From Bacteroidetes bacterium GWF2_38_335 (GTDB lineage: Bacteria > Bacteroidota > Bacteroidia > Bacteroidales > GWF2-38-335), in the NCBI GenBank assembly GCA_001769535.1, contig MEOH01000016.1:182765-246764 (forward strand): a stretch of DNA of 64,000 nucleotides, in the 5' to 3' direction. The stretch's first letter is position 1, and every line of letters begins with the position of its first letter. The position numbers and the translations under genes were made by a program. Under the pieces are notes generated by a model that worked only from the letters and a program-made list of their open reading frames with translations, did not search any database and was not told the origin of the DNA. Shown in pieces: positions 1-8,331 of this stretch.

Positions 1-1371
1 GATTGGGAGAAAAAGCTGGTTGATATGAACGTCACGCAACTGAAAACTAAAGATATTCAATGGGCCGATTATGTATTTTTAGGGGCCATGCATATCCAGA
101 AGGAGTCGGTTGATTATGTAATCGGTGAATGTTTGAAGCTTGGTAAAAAAATGGTAGCCGGCGGACCGCTTTTCACACAGGAACCGCAAAATTACGAAAT
201 GATAGATCATCTGGTACTGAATGAAGCAGAAATCACCCTGCCCCTATTTCTTGCTGATCTTGAAAAAGGTGTACCTCAAAAAATTTATCAGTCAAAAGAG
301 TTTTCTGACGTAAAAACAACACCTATTCCCGATTATCAGCTTTTATCGGCAAAGCATTATGCATTCATGAACATTCAGGTTTCCAGAGGATGTCCCTTTT
401 CATGCGATTTTTGTGAAATAACCACATTATTTGGACATAAAGTCAGGATGAAATCAACCGAACAGATTCTAAGTGAACTTGACAAACTGTTTAATCTAAA
501 ATGGCGCGGCAATATTTTCATTGTTGATGATAATTTTATCGGAAATAAAAATGCCATAAAAACCGATTTACTTCCAGCCATGAAAAAATGGATGCAGGCA
601 CATAATTTTCCATTCACATTCAACACCGAAGCATCGGTAAACCTTTCGGATGATGATGAACTGATTCAGCTTATGGTAGAAACCGGATTTAAAGCCGTTT
701 TTATCGGCATTGAAACGCCCGAGGAAAAGTCGTTGCATGAATGCAATAAGGTTCAGAATAAAAGTCGTGATTTGCTTCAGTGTATTAAAAAAATTCAGCA
801 GGCCGGACTTCAGGTTTCCGGGGGATTTATTGTTGGTTTCGATAATGATTCGCCAACAGTGTTCCAAACACAGATTGACTTTATCCAGAAAAGCGGTATT
901 GTTTCGGCAATGGTTGGAATACTTAACGTACCAAAAAACACTCGTCTTTATGACCGTTTAAAATCTGAAGACAGACTTTTAAGTGAAACAACAGGGAACA
1001 ATACCGACCTGACACTTAATTACGTACCTAAAATGAATTCACTTGAATTGATAGCCGGGTATAAAAAGATTATCCGAGATATTTATTTCACAAAACCTTA
1101 CTACAAAAGGATCAGAAGCTTACTCATCAATTACAAACCCTATAAAACTTCACCGGTAAAAATAAACTTCGTTTTATTTAAAGCATTTTTTAAATCAATT
1201 TTCATAATTGGCTTTGTGAATAAAGGCAGAAGCGGATACTGGAAGTTGCTTTTCTGGACTCTGTTCCGTCGTCCGGCACTTATGGCTGATGCAATAGAGT
1301 ATTCAATTTATGGGTACCACTTCAGAAAAGTATATGATTTGAGAAATAAAAAAAGTGCTTACAGGCAATAA
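1..1371 (+). CDS. B12-binding/radical SAM protein, 5' truncated by window edge
   Basis: The frame is open from base 1, so the gene begins upstream; the first ATG at 25 is internal. The visible part holds the end of a cobalamin-binding-like Rossmann domain, then a radical SAM core. Its CPFSCDFC cluster motif (CxxxCxxC, about residues 123-130 counted from the ATG at 25) would bind the [4Fe-4S] cluster that cleaves S-adenosylmethionine. The basic, hydrophobic C-terminus resembles DUF4070, which usually follows this domain pair. Members of this B12-radical SAM group include methylases and hopanoid or lipid modifiers, but the substrate here cannot be told from sequence. No partner gene is visible downstream; the next gene is an unrelated regulator 133 bp away. 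Confidence 0.85.
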   Translation, partial: DWEKKLVDMNVTQLKTKDIQWADYVFLGAMHIQKESVDYVIGECLKLGKKMVAGGPLFTQEPQNYEMIDHLVLNEAEITLPLFLADLEKGVPQKIYQSKEFSDVKTTPIPDYQLLSAKHYAFMNIQVSRGCPFSCDFCEITTLFGHKVRMKSTEQILSELDKLFNLKWRGNIFIVDDNFIGNKNAIKTDLLPAMKKWMQAHNFPFTFNTEASVNLSDDDELIQLMVETGFKAVFIGIETPEEKSLHECNKVQNKSRDLLQCIKKIQQAGLQVSGGFIVGFDNDSPTVFQTQIDFIQKSGIVSAMVGILNVPKNTRLYDRLKSEDRLLSETTGNNTDLTLNYVPKMNSLELIAGYKKIIRDIYFTKPYYKRIRSLLINYKPYKTSPVKINFVLFKAFFKSIFIIGFVNKGRSGYWKLLFWTLFRRPALMADAIEYSIYGYHFRKVYDLRNKKSAYRQ

Positions 1372-1504
1372 CCCAGGCCTTAAGATCGGGGTTATTTGCA
1401 TAATCGCAATTTAAGTTGTAATTTTATAGAAATAAAACAGTTAAACTGGTTTAAATTGAAAACCGGTCAAATTAGTCCGTCCATCTTAACTGTAAATCCT
1501 GTAA

Positions 1505-2065
1505 ATGAAGCTGTATATCAAATACATGGTTTCCATCCGTTGTAAAATGATGGTGAAATCGGAGCTTGAAAAGCTCGGATTGGTTTATTCTGTTGTCAAT
1601 CTTGGAGAAGTAGAAATATTTGGTCAGATCACCGGAGAGCAGCGTGAACAATTGAAATTGGAGCTTCATAAATCAGGATTGGAGTTGATGGATGACAAAA
1701 AAGCCATTATCATTGAAAAGATAAAAATTGTTGTGGTTGAGATGGTGCATTACACCGAAGAACGTCAAAAGTACAAATATTCAGATTATATCAGTGAAAA
1801 ACTAAATTACGATTATACCTATCTGGCAAATCTTTTTTCTGAAGTTACCGGCACAACCATTGAGCATTTTATAATTGCCCATAAAATTGAACGTGTAAAA
1901 GAATTGCTGATTTACAACGAACTCAATCTTACCGAAATTTCCTATTTGCTTAACTACAGCAGTGTGGCCCATCTATCAAACCAATTTAAAAAGGTCACCG
2001 GTCTGACCCCCACTTTTTTCAAAAATCTAAAAAACAAGAAGCGCAATTCACTTGATAATGTGTGA
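1505..2065 (+). CDS. AraC-family transcriptional regulator, HMA-like N-terminus (paralogue 1)
   Basis: 186 aa. Residues about 85-180 form an AraC/XylS double helix-turn-helix, with typical text such as YSSVAHLSNQFKKVTGLTP in the second HTH. The N-terminal ~70 residues have the strand-helix-strand-strand-helix-strand look of a small ferredoxin-like or HMA-type domain but keep only one cysteine (IRCKM), not CxxC; this is an inference from pattern. A close paralogue lies at 4416. The shared N-terminus (MKLYIKYMVSIRCKM here, MKLFIKYMVSIRCKM there) supports the start chosen. The gene sits at the left edge of a run of promoters that share a direct-repeat site of AraC-like geometry, so it is a candidate activator of them. 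It has no such site itself. Its stop overlaps the first site. Confidence 0.88.
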   Translation: MKLYIKYMVSIRCKMMVKSELEKLGLVYSVVNLGEVEIFGQITGEQREQLKLELHKSGLELMDDKKAIIIEKIKIVVVEMVHYTEERQKYKYSDYISEKLNYDYTYLANLFSEVTGTTIEHFIIAHKIERVKELLIYNELNLTEISYLLNYSSVAHLSNQFKKVTGLTPTFFKNLKNKKRNSLDNV

Positions 2066-2125
2066 ATTATATAAGTTGTTTTTAAAATTGTGTAAAGCTT
2101 TGCTGTAATAATAAATCGAACTTTG
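2061..2125 (+). promoter_or_regulatory. Shared direct-repeat operator and promoter, site 1 (BON gene)
   Basis: Half-site A starts at 2061 (TGTGAATTATATAAGT) with core TATAA at 2070. Half-site B has core TGTAA at 2091, 21 bp on. The -7 element AACTTTG has its TTTG at 2122, 31 bp after the B core. The same geometry recurs at eleven other promoters in this window. There is no -33 TTTG; B occupies its place, as expected for an activator-dependent promoter. Confidence 0.72.
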
Positions 2126-2153
2126 CATAAGATAAAAACAAATAATAAAAGTG

Positions 2154-2801
2154 ATGAGAACAAATGAAGAATTGCAAAAAGATGTTCAGGAAGCAATCAA
2201 ATGGGAACCGCTGTTGAACGCTGCAGAGATAGGTGTTTCTTCGAAAGATGGAGTTATAACATTAACCGGAGTTGTTGACAGTTTCGCAAAAAAACTGGAA
2301 GCTGAAGATGCTGCAAAAAATGTTGTTGGAGTAAGAGCCATTGTTGAAAAAATTGAAGTAATACCATTACATGGAACAAAAACAGATAATGATCTGGCCA
2401 ATGATGTGCTTCAAAAAATAAAAATGACCTGGGAAATTCCAAATAATGAAATTAAAATCAAGGTTGAAAAAGGAGTTGTAACTTTAGAAGGCGAATTAAA
2501 ATGGAATTATCAGAAAGAAGCCGCTAAAAAAGCAATTATAAACATCCCCGGAGTAAAAGATGTATTAAATTTTATTGTAATTACCGGTGAATCTTTTGAA
2601 ACAATTGAAAAAAGGAATATCGAGCAGGCTTTGGAAAGAAACTGGTCTATAAATGAACGAAAAATCTATGTAACCGTTTCAGGACATAAAGTTACCCTTA
2701 GCGGATCTGTTGGATCGCTATATCAAAAAGAACAAGCTGAAAGAATCGCATGGAATGCACCCGGCATCTTGCTTTTAGACAATGAATTGACAATAACATA
2801 A
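2154..2801 (+). CDS. Triple BON-domain protein
   Basis: 215 aa made of three successive BON domains (about residues 1-70, 72-142 and 145-213), each with the glycine-rich core pattern G(V)V-TL-G-V. No signal peptide is visible, so it is probably cytoplasmic or exported by an unseen route. BON domains occur in osmotic-shock proteins such as OsmY and are thought to bind phospholipid or the envelope. The frame can be opened at a GTG at 2151, but the ATG at 2154 is the natural start, about 30 bp after the -7 element of site 1. It is followed by a likely terminator and appears monocistronic. Confidence 0.88.
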   Translation: MRTNEELQKDVQEAIKWEPLLNAAEIGVSSKDGVITLTGVVDSFAKKLEAEDAAKNVVGVRAIVEKIEVIPLHGTKTDNDLANDVLQKIKMTWEIPNNEIKIKVEKGVVTLEGELKWNYQKEAAKKAIINIPGVKDVLNFIVITGESFETIEKRNIEQALERNWSINERKIYVTVSGHKVTLSGSVGSLYQKEQAERIAWNAPGILLLDNELTIT

Positions 2802-2820
2802 TCCTACTTCTATTTTTTTA

Positions 2821-2856
2821 AAAAAACAGATGGAAATCTATCTGATTTTTTTTTTA
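2821..2856 (+). terminator. Probable rho-independent terminator after the BON gene
   Basis: An A-run, then CAGAT (2827-2831) pairing with ATCTG (2840-2844), followed by a run of Ts. The stem is short, so confidence is moderate. It lies just before the next promoter site at 2860. Confidence 0.5.
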
Positions 2857-2859
2857 ATG

Positions 2860-2924
2860 TGTGAATGTTGTAATTCTTAATAGCAATTATGTAATCATTT
2901 ATCATTCAAATAATCTCAACTTTA
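2860..2924 (+). promoter_or_regulatory. Shared direct-repeat operator and promoter, site 2 (outer-membrane protein gene)
   Basis: A starts at 2860 (TGTGAATGTTGTAATT) with core TGTAA at 2869. The B core TGTAA is at 2890 (21 bp). The -7 sequence CAACTTTA has its TTTA at 2921 (31 bp). The site lies inside an open frame that could start at GTG 2861, which shows that the real start is downstream. Confidence 0.7.
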
Positions 2925-2959
2925 CCTTAACATCATATACCTATAATAAATACAAAATC

Positions 2960-3538
2960 ATGAAAAAAACAATTGGAATAATAACGATACTGCTACTAAT
3001 GTTAAGTTTAAACATTAGTGCCCAGGAAACACAAACGACTAATTCGGGCTATGGTAAAACACTAAATCTCGGTCTAGGTTTTGGAGGATATTCGGGCTAC
3101 TATGGTTATATCGGCCATTCACTGCCTGTTTTGCATCTTGATTATGAACTGGACGCAGCAAAAAACTTTACTCTGGCTCCATTTATCAACTTTTACTCAT
3201 TTAAAAAGTCATATTATTGGGGAAATGCTCATTACCCGTATAAATATTATTATTACCATGAAACTGTGATTCCAATTGGAATAAAAGGCTCATACTATTT
3301 CGATCAGTTGCTTAAAGCCAATTCAAAATGGGATTTTTATCTTGCCGGTTCGCTGGGATTTGCAATCATAATTTCGTCATGGGACAGTGATTATTATGGA
3401 GATGAAGACTACTATCATAATGCCAATCCCTTGTTTCTTGATTTGCATGTTGGTGCAGAATACCATATAAATGAAGGACTCGGAATATTTCTTGATTTAT
3501 CATCAGGGGTTTCAACAATAGGATTATCAATACATTAA
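2960..3538 (+). CDS. Secreted, probably outer-membrane beta-barrel protein
   Basis: 192 aa with an N-terminal signal peptide ending near NISAQ. The rest is rich in aromatic residues and glycine in alternating patterns, with many Tyr, and ends in a beta-like stretch (SSGVSTIGLSIH), as in small outer-membrane barrels. The frame is open from a GTG at 2861, but that part covers the promoter, so ATG 2960 is chosen; the signal peptide begins exactly there. It lies 18 bp upstream of a cupin gene and is probably cotranscribed with it. No specific family could be named. Confidence 0.75.
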   Translation: MKKTIGIITILLLMLSLNISAQETQTTNSGYGKTLNLGLGFGGYSGYYGYIGHSLPVLHLDYELDAAKNFTLAPFINFYSFKKSYYWGNAHYPYKYYYYHETVIPIGIKGSYYFDQLLKANSKWDFYLAGSLGFAIIISSWDSDYYGDEDYYHNANPLFLDLHVGAEYHINEGLGIFLDLSSGVSTIGLSIH

Positions 3539-3556
3539 TAATTACAATTTAAAAAA

Positions 3557-3895
3557 ATGGAAAATACCGAACTGGAAAAATCAAAAGCACATATCACTGT
3601 AGAAATCATTGAATATGTACCAAACTCCGTTGTATGCAAAACAATAATAAAAAAGTCAACCGGTACCATCAGTGCCATGTCCTTTGATACCGGTGAAGGA
3701 TTAATCGAAAAAACTTCGCCATTTGATATTTACGCTCAGATTATTGAGGGACAAGCAGAAATAGTAATCGACGACAAGTCAATATTACTTGAAACAGGTC
3801 AGTCAATTATTATACCTGCACATAAACCAAATCTTATAAAAGCAAACGGACGGTTTAAAATGATACAGACTGTCATCAAAAGTGGTTATGAATAA
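3557..3895 (+). CDS. Small cupin-domain protein
   Basis: 112 aa, a single cupin barrel. The two conserved motifs are visible in degenerate form: a loop with PFDIYAQIIEGQAEIVIDD and, further on, GQSIIIPAHKPN. The usual metal-binding histidines are mostly missing (Ile-Tyr-Ala in place of HxH; one His remains in PAHKPN), so metal binding is doubtful. Proteins of this type in Bacteroidota are often placed with stress genes. It follows the outer-membrane protein gene by 18 bp. A second cupin-like protein lies at 36734. Confidence 0.78.
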   Translation: MENTELEKSKAHITVEIIEYVPNSVVCKTIIKKSTGTISAMSFDTGEGLIEKTSPFDIYAQIIEGQAEIVIDDKSILLETGQSIIIPAHKPNLIKANGRFKMIQTVIKSGYE

Positions 3896-3950
3896 ATTTT
3901 ATTTTTCAAAACGAAAAATAGAATTCTTTAAAAATGAAAAACAATAAACT

Positions 3951-4148
3951 ATGAAAAACTTACTCTATGTTATCGCCGGATTACTGATGGTTATTTGGGC
4001 AATTGTATTGTTTGGATTTAACTCCATAACAATCAACTCCTTTAAACTGGTCCATCTCCTGCTAATCTTTGCTGTATTTATTGTCCTGATAAGGTTGATT
4101 TTCAGCAAAACACTTTCGAATAATTATAATAATAAACCAAAAAAGTAA
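3951..4148 (+). CDS. Tiny two-helix membrane protein, lmo0937/DUF5670-like
   Basis: 65 aa with two transmembrane helices separated by a short loop and a basic tail. The pattern of a first helix, a His before the second helix, and a terminal LIRLIF is shared with the proteins at 36223 and with the C-terminus of the one at 34446. Families of this kind (lmo0937, DUF5670) are small stress-associated membrane proteins of unknown function. It lies 55 bp after the cupin gene with no promoter site of its own and may be in the same transcript. Confidence 0.72.
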   Translation: MKNLLYVIAGLLMVIWAIVLFGFNSITINSFKLVHLLLIFAVFIVLIRLIFSKTLSNNYNNKPKK

Positions 4149-4211
4149 AAACATTGCCGGGTGATTTAAACACTATTCAGCCAATGCTTTATCTGATATT
4201 AAAAAAAGGAA

Positions 4212-4400
4212 ATGAAAAAAATCATACTAATTCTTTTATGCTCAGGATTAATTTTCGGTACTTCTTCCTGTGCAGTATTCTTAGTAAACGAAAATCCAAA
4301 ACAACACAAGGGTTGGTATAAAAACTCAAATAACCCGCATCACCCTAATACAACAAATCCCGGTAAGGCGAAACAAAACAAAAAAGGTCGAAAAAAATAA
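4212..4400 (+). CDS. Small lipoprotein with basic tail
   Basis: 62 aa. A lipoprotein signal peptide ends at a lipobox-like TSSC (Cys about residue 20). The mature part is about 42 aa, rich in Asn, His, Pro and Lys (KQHKGWYKNSNNPHHP), ending in a Lys/Arg cluster. Similar short lipoproteins are common in Bacteroidota; some databases label them quinol oxidase subunit 4, which has no support in this sequence. It lies between the small membrane protein and the second AraC gene. Confidence 0.65.
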   Translation: MKKIILILLCSGLIFGTSSCAVFLVNENPKQHKGWYKNSNNPHHPNTTNPGKAKQNKKGRKK

Positions 4401-4415
4401 TTCACAATTCATCCA

Positions 4416-5015
4416 TTGAAACTCTTTATCAAATATATGGTAAGTATCCGCTGCAAAATGCTGGTAAAAGCCGAGTTGAAAAAACTTGGTCTTCACTACA
4501 TTTTAGTAGAACTTGGAGAAATAGAGATCATGGAAGACATCACTGAAAAGCAAAGAATGGAGCTCAAGGCAGCTTTGCAAAAATCGGGGCTTGAATTGAT
4601 GGAAGATAAAAAAGCCATGCTTATCAGCAAAATAAAAAGTGCCATAATAGAAATGGTTCATTATACCGAGGAGGCCATAAAAGTTAATTTTTCAGATTAC
4701 CTGAGCGAAAAACTTAAATATGACTATACATATATGGCAAATCTGTTTTCAGAAGTACAGGGAACCACCATTGAGCAGTTTATCATCTTTCATAAAATTG
4801 AACGAGTAAAAGAACTAATTATTTACAATGAATTGAATATCACAGAAATTGCATGGAAGATGAATTACAGCAGTGTGGCACATCTGTCAAATCAGTTCAA
4901 AAAAGTTACCGGGCTCTCTCCTTCTCATTTTAAGACATTAAAAGATAAGAGAAGAAGTCCGATCGAAGACATTGGAAACAATAATTCACCTTTATCCGTC
5001 ATTGAGGAAACTTAA
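4416..5015 (+). CDS. AraC-family transcriptional regulator, HMA-like N-terminus (paralogue 2), TTG start
   Basis: 199 aa, paralogue of the regulator at 1505, with the same N-terminal ~70-residue domain and C-terminal AraC helix-turn-helix (VAHLSNQFKKVTGLSP). The start is TTG at 4416, because the residues it adds (MKLFIKY) match the paralogue; the first ATG is at 4437. The stop is 2 bp before the hybrid histidine kinase at 5018, and the kinase overlaps the receiver gene at 7015, so regulator, kinase and receiver form an operon. This linkage makes it the most likely output of the phosphorelay or of its stress signal, although it has no receiver domain. It is a prime candidate to bind the shared direct repeats. 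Confidence 0.88.
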   Translation: MKLFIKYMVSIRCKMLVKAELKKLGLHYILVELGEIEIMEDITEKQRMELKAALQKSGLELMEDKKAMLISKIKSAIIEMVHYTEEAIKVNFSDYLSEKLKYDYTYMANLFSEVQGTTIEQFIIFHKIERVKELIIYNELNITEIAWKMNYSSVAHLSNQFKKVTGLSPSHFKTLKDKRRSPIEDIGNNNSPLSVIEET

Positions 5016-5017
5016 AA

Positions 5018-7018
5018 ATGAAAGAGAAAAAACTATTTGAATCTCTGTATGTCAGAAGTTTGATAGAAGCCAGCCGTGATCCATTGATAGCCATAAACAT
5101 CAATGGAAAAATTACTGACATGAACAAGGCAATGACAATAATCACGGGTGTTTCACGCAAAAAACTTACAGGCACAAACTTTTTCAAATACTTTACTGAC
5201 CAAAAAAAAGCAAAAAAAGTTTATGTGCAAGTTTTCGATAAGGGATTTGTTATTGATTACCCTTTAACAATTAAGGATCATAAGCTAACTGATGTATTAT
5301 TTAACGGGTCTGTTTATAAAGATGAAAAAGGTAATGTACTAGGAGCAGTTGTTGTTGCAAGAGACATTACTGAGCAAAATTTAATAGCAAAAAGCCTTAA
5401 TGAGGCAATAATTTTTGCTGAAATGGCCACTGAAATTGCCGAAGAAGCAAAAAGCAAAGCAGAAAGTGCTACCAAAATTGCTGAAGAAGCCATGAAAGCC
5501 AAACAGCAGTTTTTGTCAAATATGAGTCATGAAATACGAACACCGATGAATGCAATAATCGGTTTTACCAAAGTATTGCTTAAAACAGATCTCACAGAAA
5601 AACAAATAGAATATCTGCACGCCATCAAATTAAGCGGTGATGCGCTGATTGTGCTTATCAACGACATACTTGACCTGGCAAAAGTAGATGCCGGCAAAAT
5701 GACTTTTGAGCAGATTCCGTTTAAGATGTCCTTATCGATTTCGGCCATGCTCCATTTGTTTGAAATTAAAATACAGGAAAAAAACTTATTGCTTTTTAAA
5801 GATTACGACGAAAATATTCCCGACGTACTGATTGGTGACCCTGTACGTTTACATCAGATTATCCTTAATTTGATCAGCAATGCGGTAAAATTCACCAACC
5901 ATGGAAAAATCACCGTAAGTGTTCATCTGATCAGTGAGGATGACGACAGTGCATCAGTTGAATTTACTGTTTCTGATACAGGTATTGGAATACCCAGAGA
6001 AAAGCTGGGGAAAATATTCGAAAATTTTCAGCAATCAAATAGTGAAACAACCAGACTTTATGGTGGTACCGGTTTGGGACTTGCCATTGCCAAACATCTG
6101 GTTGAAGCACAAGGCGGAACAATTGGAGTGAAAAGTCAGTTAAATGAAGGTTCAATTTTTAGTTTTAACCTGAACTTTTTAAAAACCGATTTAAAAGCTG
6201 AAATTGAAATTGACCAAATTGAGATTAGCTCAGATATTAAAAATATTAAAGTGCTGGCAGTAGAGGATATTTCAATTAATCAGCTACTCATGAAAACCAT
6301 TCTGGACGATTTTGGATTTGATTTTGATGTTGCAGAAAATGGTAAAGTGGCCATTGAAAAAATGCAGTCATGTAAGTATGATATTGTTTTGATGGATTTG
6401 CAAATGCCAATAATGAACGGGTTTGAGGCAACGGAACATATTCGAAAAATAATGCTTTCAGAAATACCAATCATTGCTATAACTGCCGATGTCACAACCA
6501 TAGATCTTGAAAGATGCAAAACAGTGGGAATGAACGACCATATTGCAAAACCTATTGATGAAAAGCTATTGTACACCAAAATAATCGGGCTAATCAAAAA
6601 AAGCTCAGAACTTAATACCCCTGAAAAAAAACAAAAGCAAATAAAAAAAGTCAAACCACCGCCCTGCATAAATCTTGATTATCTGACGCAGCGAACCAAA
6701 GGAAATCCGGTATTAATGAAGGAAATGATTACTCTTTTTCTAAAGCAAACACCATCTTTGGTTAGTTCAATGAAAAAAAGTATGGAGAAAAAAGATTGGA
6801 AAACAATGCAGGCCGCAGCCCATAAAATGATTCCTTCATTTGCAATTATGGGAATTGATCCGGAAATTGAAAAAACAGTAAAACAAATAAAGGAGTTTGC
6901 AACAAATAAAGAAAACCATAAGGAATTAATTGAAATGGTTAAAAAAGTAGAAAATGTATGTACAAAGGCATGTGCCGAATTAAAAAAAAACACCCTGATG
7001 AAAGAGGTTAAAAAATGA
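5018..7018 (+). CDS. Cytoplasmic hybrid histidine kinase (PAS-HisKA-HATPase-REC-Hpt)
   Basis: 666 aa with no membrane segment. It has a PAS domain (about 10-120) and an Ala/Glu-rich coiled linker (about 125-165). The HisKA domain has phospho-acceptor H171 in MSHEIRTP. An HATPase_c domain follows, with DTGIGIP and GGTGLGLAI boxes. The receiver has D460 in VLMDLQMP, and the C-terminal Hpt has H602 in AAAHKM. It therefore carries a full internal His-Asp-His relay. The next gene, a lone receiver, overlaps it by 4 bp and is the expected final acceptor. The PAS, kinase and receiver are closely similar to those of the membrane kinase at 28649, so the two systems are paralogous. The signal is unknown. 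Confidence 0.93.
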   Translation: MKEKKLFESLYVRSLIEASRDPLIAININGKITDMNKAMTIITGVSRKKLTGTNFFKYFTDQKKAKKVYVQVFDKGFVIDYPLTIKDHKLTDVLFNGSVYKDEKGNVLGAVVVARDITEQNLIAKSLNEAIIFAEMATEIAEEAKSKAESATKIAEEAMKAKQQFLSNMSHEIRTPMNAIIGFTKVLLKTDLTEKQIEYLHAIKLSGDALIVLINDILDLAKVDAGKMTFEQIPFKMSLSISAMLHLFEIKIQEKNLLLFKDYDENIPDVLIGDPVRLHQIILNLISNAVKFTNHGKITVSVHLISEDDDSASVEFTVSDTGIGIPREKLGKIFENFQQSNSETTRLYGGTGLGLAIAKHLVEAQGGTIGVKSQLNEGSIFSFNLNFLKTDLKAEIEIDQIEISSDIKNIKVLAVEDISINQLLMKTILDDFGFDFDVAENGKVAIEKMQSCKYDIVLMDLQMPIMNGFEATEHIRKIMLSEIPIIAITADVTTIDLERCKTVGMNDHIAKPIDEKLLYTKIIGLIKKSSELNTPEKKQKQIKKVKPPPCINLDYLTQRTKGNPVLMKEMITLFLKQTPSLVSSMKKSMEKKDWKTMQAAAHKMIPSFAIMGIDPEIEKTVKQIKEFATNKENHKELIEMVKKVENVCTKACAELKKNTLMKEVKK

Positions 7019-7449
7019 AAAACGAAAATAAAATTAAGCTTTTCCTTGTGGATGATGATGTTGTGTTTTTAAAGATGCTGGAAATTGAGTTCTTAAGAAA
7101 TGCTGATTTTGAAATTGAAACATTTGCAACCGGAGAACTTTGCATTAGCAAATTATCACATAATCCGGACATTATAATTTTAGATTATCTGCTTGATGGC
7201 GTTGAAAAAAATGCAATGAACGGAATCGCAACCCTTGATCTGATAAAATCTTATAACCCGGATTTGCCTGTCATAATGCTTTCAGCCCAGGACAAAATTG
7301 AAGTAGCTGTAGATTGTATGCACCACAAAGCTTTCGATTATGTTGTAAAAAGCGAAACCGCCTTTATCCGCTTGAAAAAAATCATCTCAACTATTTTTCA
7401 GTATCAAAAAGTGGAAAAGCAATTGAAATGGTATATGGAGAGGATGTAA
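7015..7449 (+). CDS. Stand-alone response-regulator receiver protein
   Basis: 144 aa, a single REC domain: acidic pocket at FLVDDD, phospho-acceptor D57 in IILDYLLDG, Ser near MLSAQ and Lys in YVVKSE. A short C-terminal helix follows and there is no DNA-binding or enzymatic output. It overlaps the kinase gene by 4 bp (ATGA). Likely roles are as a phosphate sink, a relay intermediate, or a regulator that acts by protein binding, for example on the AraC protein of the same operon (inference). It is paralogous to the receiver at 31630, which has a membrane tail that this one lacks. Confidence 0.9.
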   Translation: MKNENKIKLFLVDDDVVFLKMLEIEFLRNADFEIETFATGELCISKLSHNPDIIILDYLLDGVEKNAMNGIATLDLIKSYNPDLPVIMLSAQDKIEVAVDCMHHKAFDYVVKSETAFIRLKKIISTIFQYQKVEKQLKWYMERM

Positions 7450-7528
7450 AGTCGGAAGTCGGAAGTCGGAAGTCCGGAGTCCGGAGTTGGAAGTTGGAAG
7501 TCTGGAGTTGGAAGTCCGAAGTCCGAAT
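7449..7528 (+). repeat. Short tandem repeat, GGAAGTC-type units
   Basis: About ten imperfect units of GGAAGTC, GGAGTCC or GGAAGTT begin at the stop codon of the receiver gene. Such runs are common between genes in Bacteroidota. No coding or regulatory role is visible. Confidence 0.75.
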
Positions 7529-7559
7529 CCTATACAATTATCCTAAGCCACAGCTCTGA

Positions 7560-7990
7560 AGGAGCTGAACAATAGTAGCCCCGGATGAAGTCCGGGGTAT
7601 TTTGATACAGGGACAAACCCGCCGGCCAAAATGCCATAAAAACAAAAAATACTTTTCCGGCGGAAATGAATGAGAAAGTTATAAAGTCAAAAGTTCATAA
7701 AGTCGATGAAGTTCTTTCTCCACAATTCCAGGCCTGTAAGGCCGGCTCAATTCAGCCCCGGCTTTCAAACCGGGGTTTTAATTATAGCCTGTAGGGCTTA
7801 AATTATGGTAGCCCCGGGCAATTGCCCAGGGAACCGCCGGCCATGAACATATTAGAACGAAAATAAATATTCCGGCGGAAATGAATGATGAAGTCTGTAA
7901 AGTCCAAAGTCCATTAAGTCCATCAAGCCAATAAAGCCCATCAGTTTTTCTAATAAGCCTGTAAGGCTTAAATTATGGTAATCAATAAAA
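7560..7990. repeat. Intergenic hairpin repeats (CCGCCGG...CCGGCGG family)
   Basis: A long noncoding stretch. Two copies of an element begin with CCGCCGG (7619, 7834) and end with CCGGCGG followed by AAATGAATGA (7657, 7872), forming hairpins. Between them are CCCCGGATGAAGTCCGGGG (from 7578) and further REP-like pieces (GCCTGTAAGGC and similar). A related element with CCGCCGC/GCGGCGG arms is at 46569-46613. No gene is seen. Confidence 0.65.
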
Positions 7991-8028
7991 AAAACAATAA
8001 AACCAACCTCATCCCACAATTCAAATTA

Positions 8029-8093
8029 TGTGAATTATGTAAGTTTAAAAAAAAGTTATACAATACTAAATCCAGTTAATAAGAAGAACTTTA
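8029..8093 (+). promoter_or_regulatory. Shared direct-repeat operator and promoter, site 3 (CsbD-like/SPFH operon)
   Basis: A starts at 8029 (TGTGAATTATGTAAGT) with core TGTAA at 8038. The B core TACAA is at 8059 (21 bp), preceded by AAAGTTA. The -7 sequence GAACTTTA has its TTTA at 8090 (31 bp). The first gene starts at 8129. Confidence 0.7.
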
Positions 8094-8128
8094 TCAAATT
8101 AAAATAATCTATAATTAAAGCTAAAATA

Positions 8129-8314
8129 ATGGAAATGATTGATGAGAAAAAAAAATGGGAAGAGAGAATTAGTAAATTAAAAAACAGGTTTTCTATCCTG
8201 CTTGATGGCGATTACAGCTATGAAAAGGGAAAAGAGCAGAGTATGTTAAGAATAATTGAATATAAACTGCGAAAAACAACTGAAGAGTTAGAAGTTATCA
8301 TGGCAAAATTTTAA
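8129..8314 (+). CDS. Small CsbD-like stress protein (divergent)
   Basis: 61 aa, all helical and highly charged. It aligns without gaps to the CsbD-type protein encoded at 27075: both share W-E, KLK, a following Phe, D-x-D, GK, ML, KL-x-KT, EL and a late Ile at equal spacing. The level of identity is low, so database searches might not label it CsbD. It is the first gene of an operon with the SPFH protein (17 bp gap), under site 3, while its paralogue is under site 8. Confidence 0.72.
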   Translation: MEMIDEKKKWEERISKLKNRFSILLDGDYSYEKGKEQSMLRIIEYKLRKTTEELEVIMAKF

Positions 8315-8331
8315 ACCAATTCATAAAAATC

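Noticed and set aside
7449..7528. Possible CRISPR or operator array
   Set aside because: Units of 7-8 bp without spacers; a simple tandem repeat.
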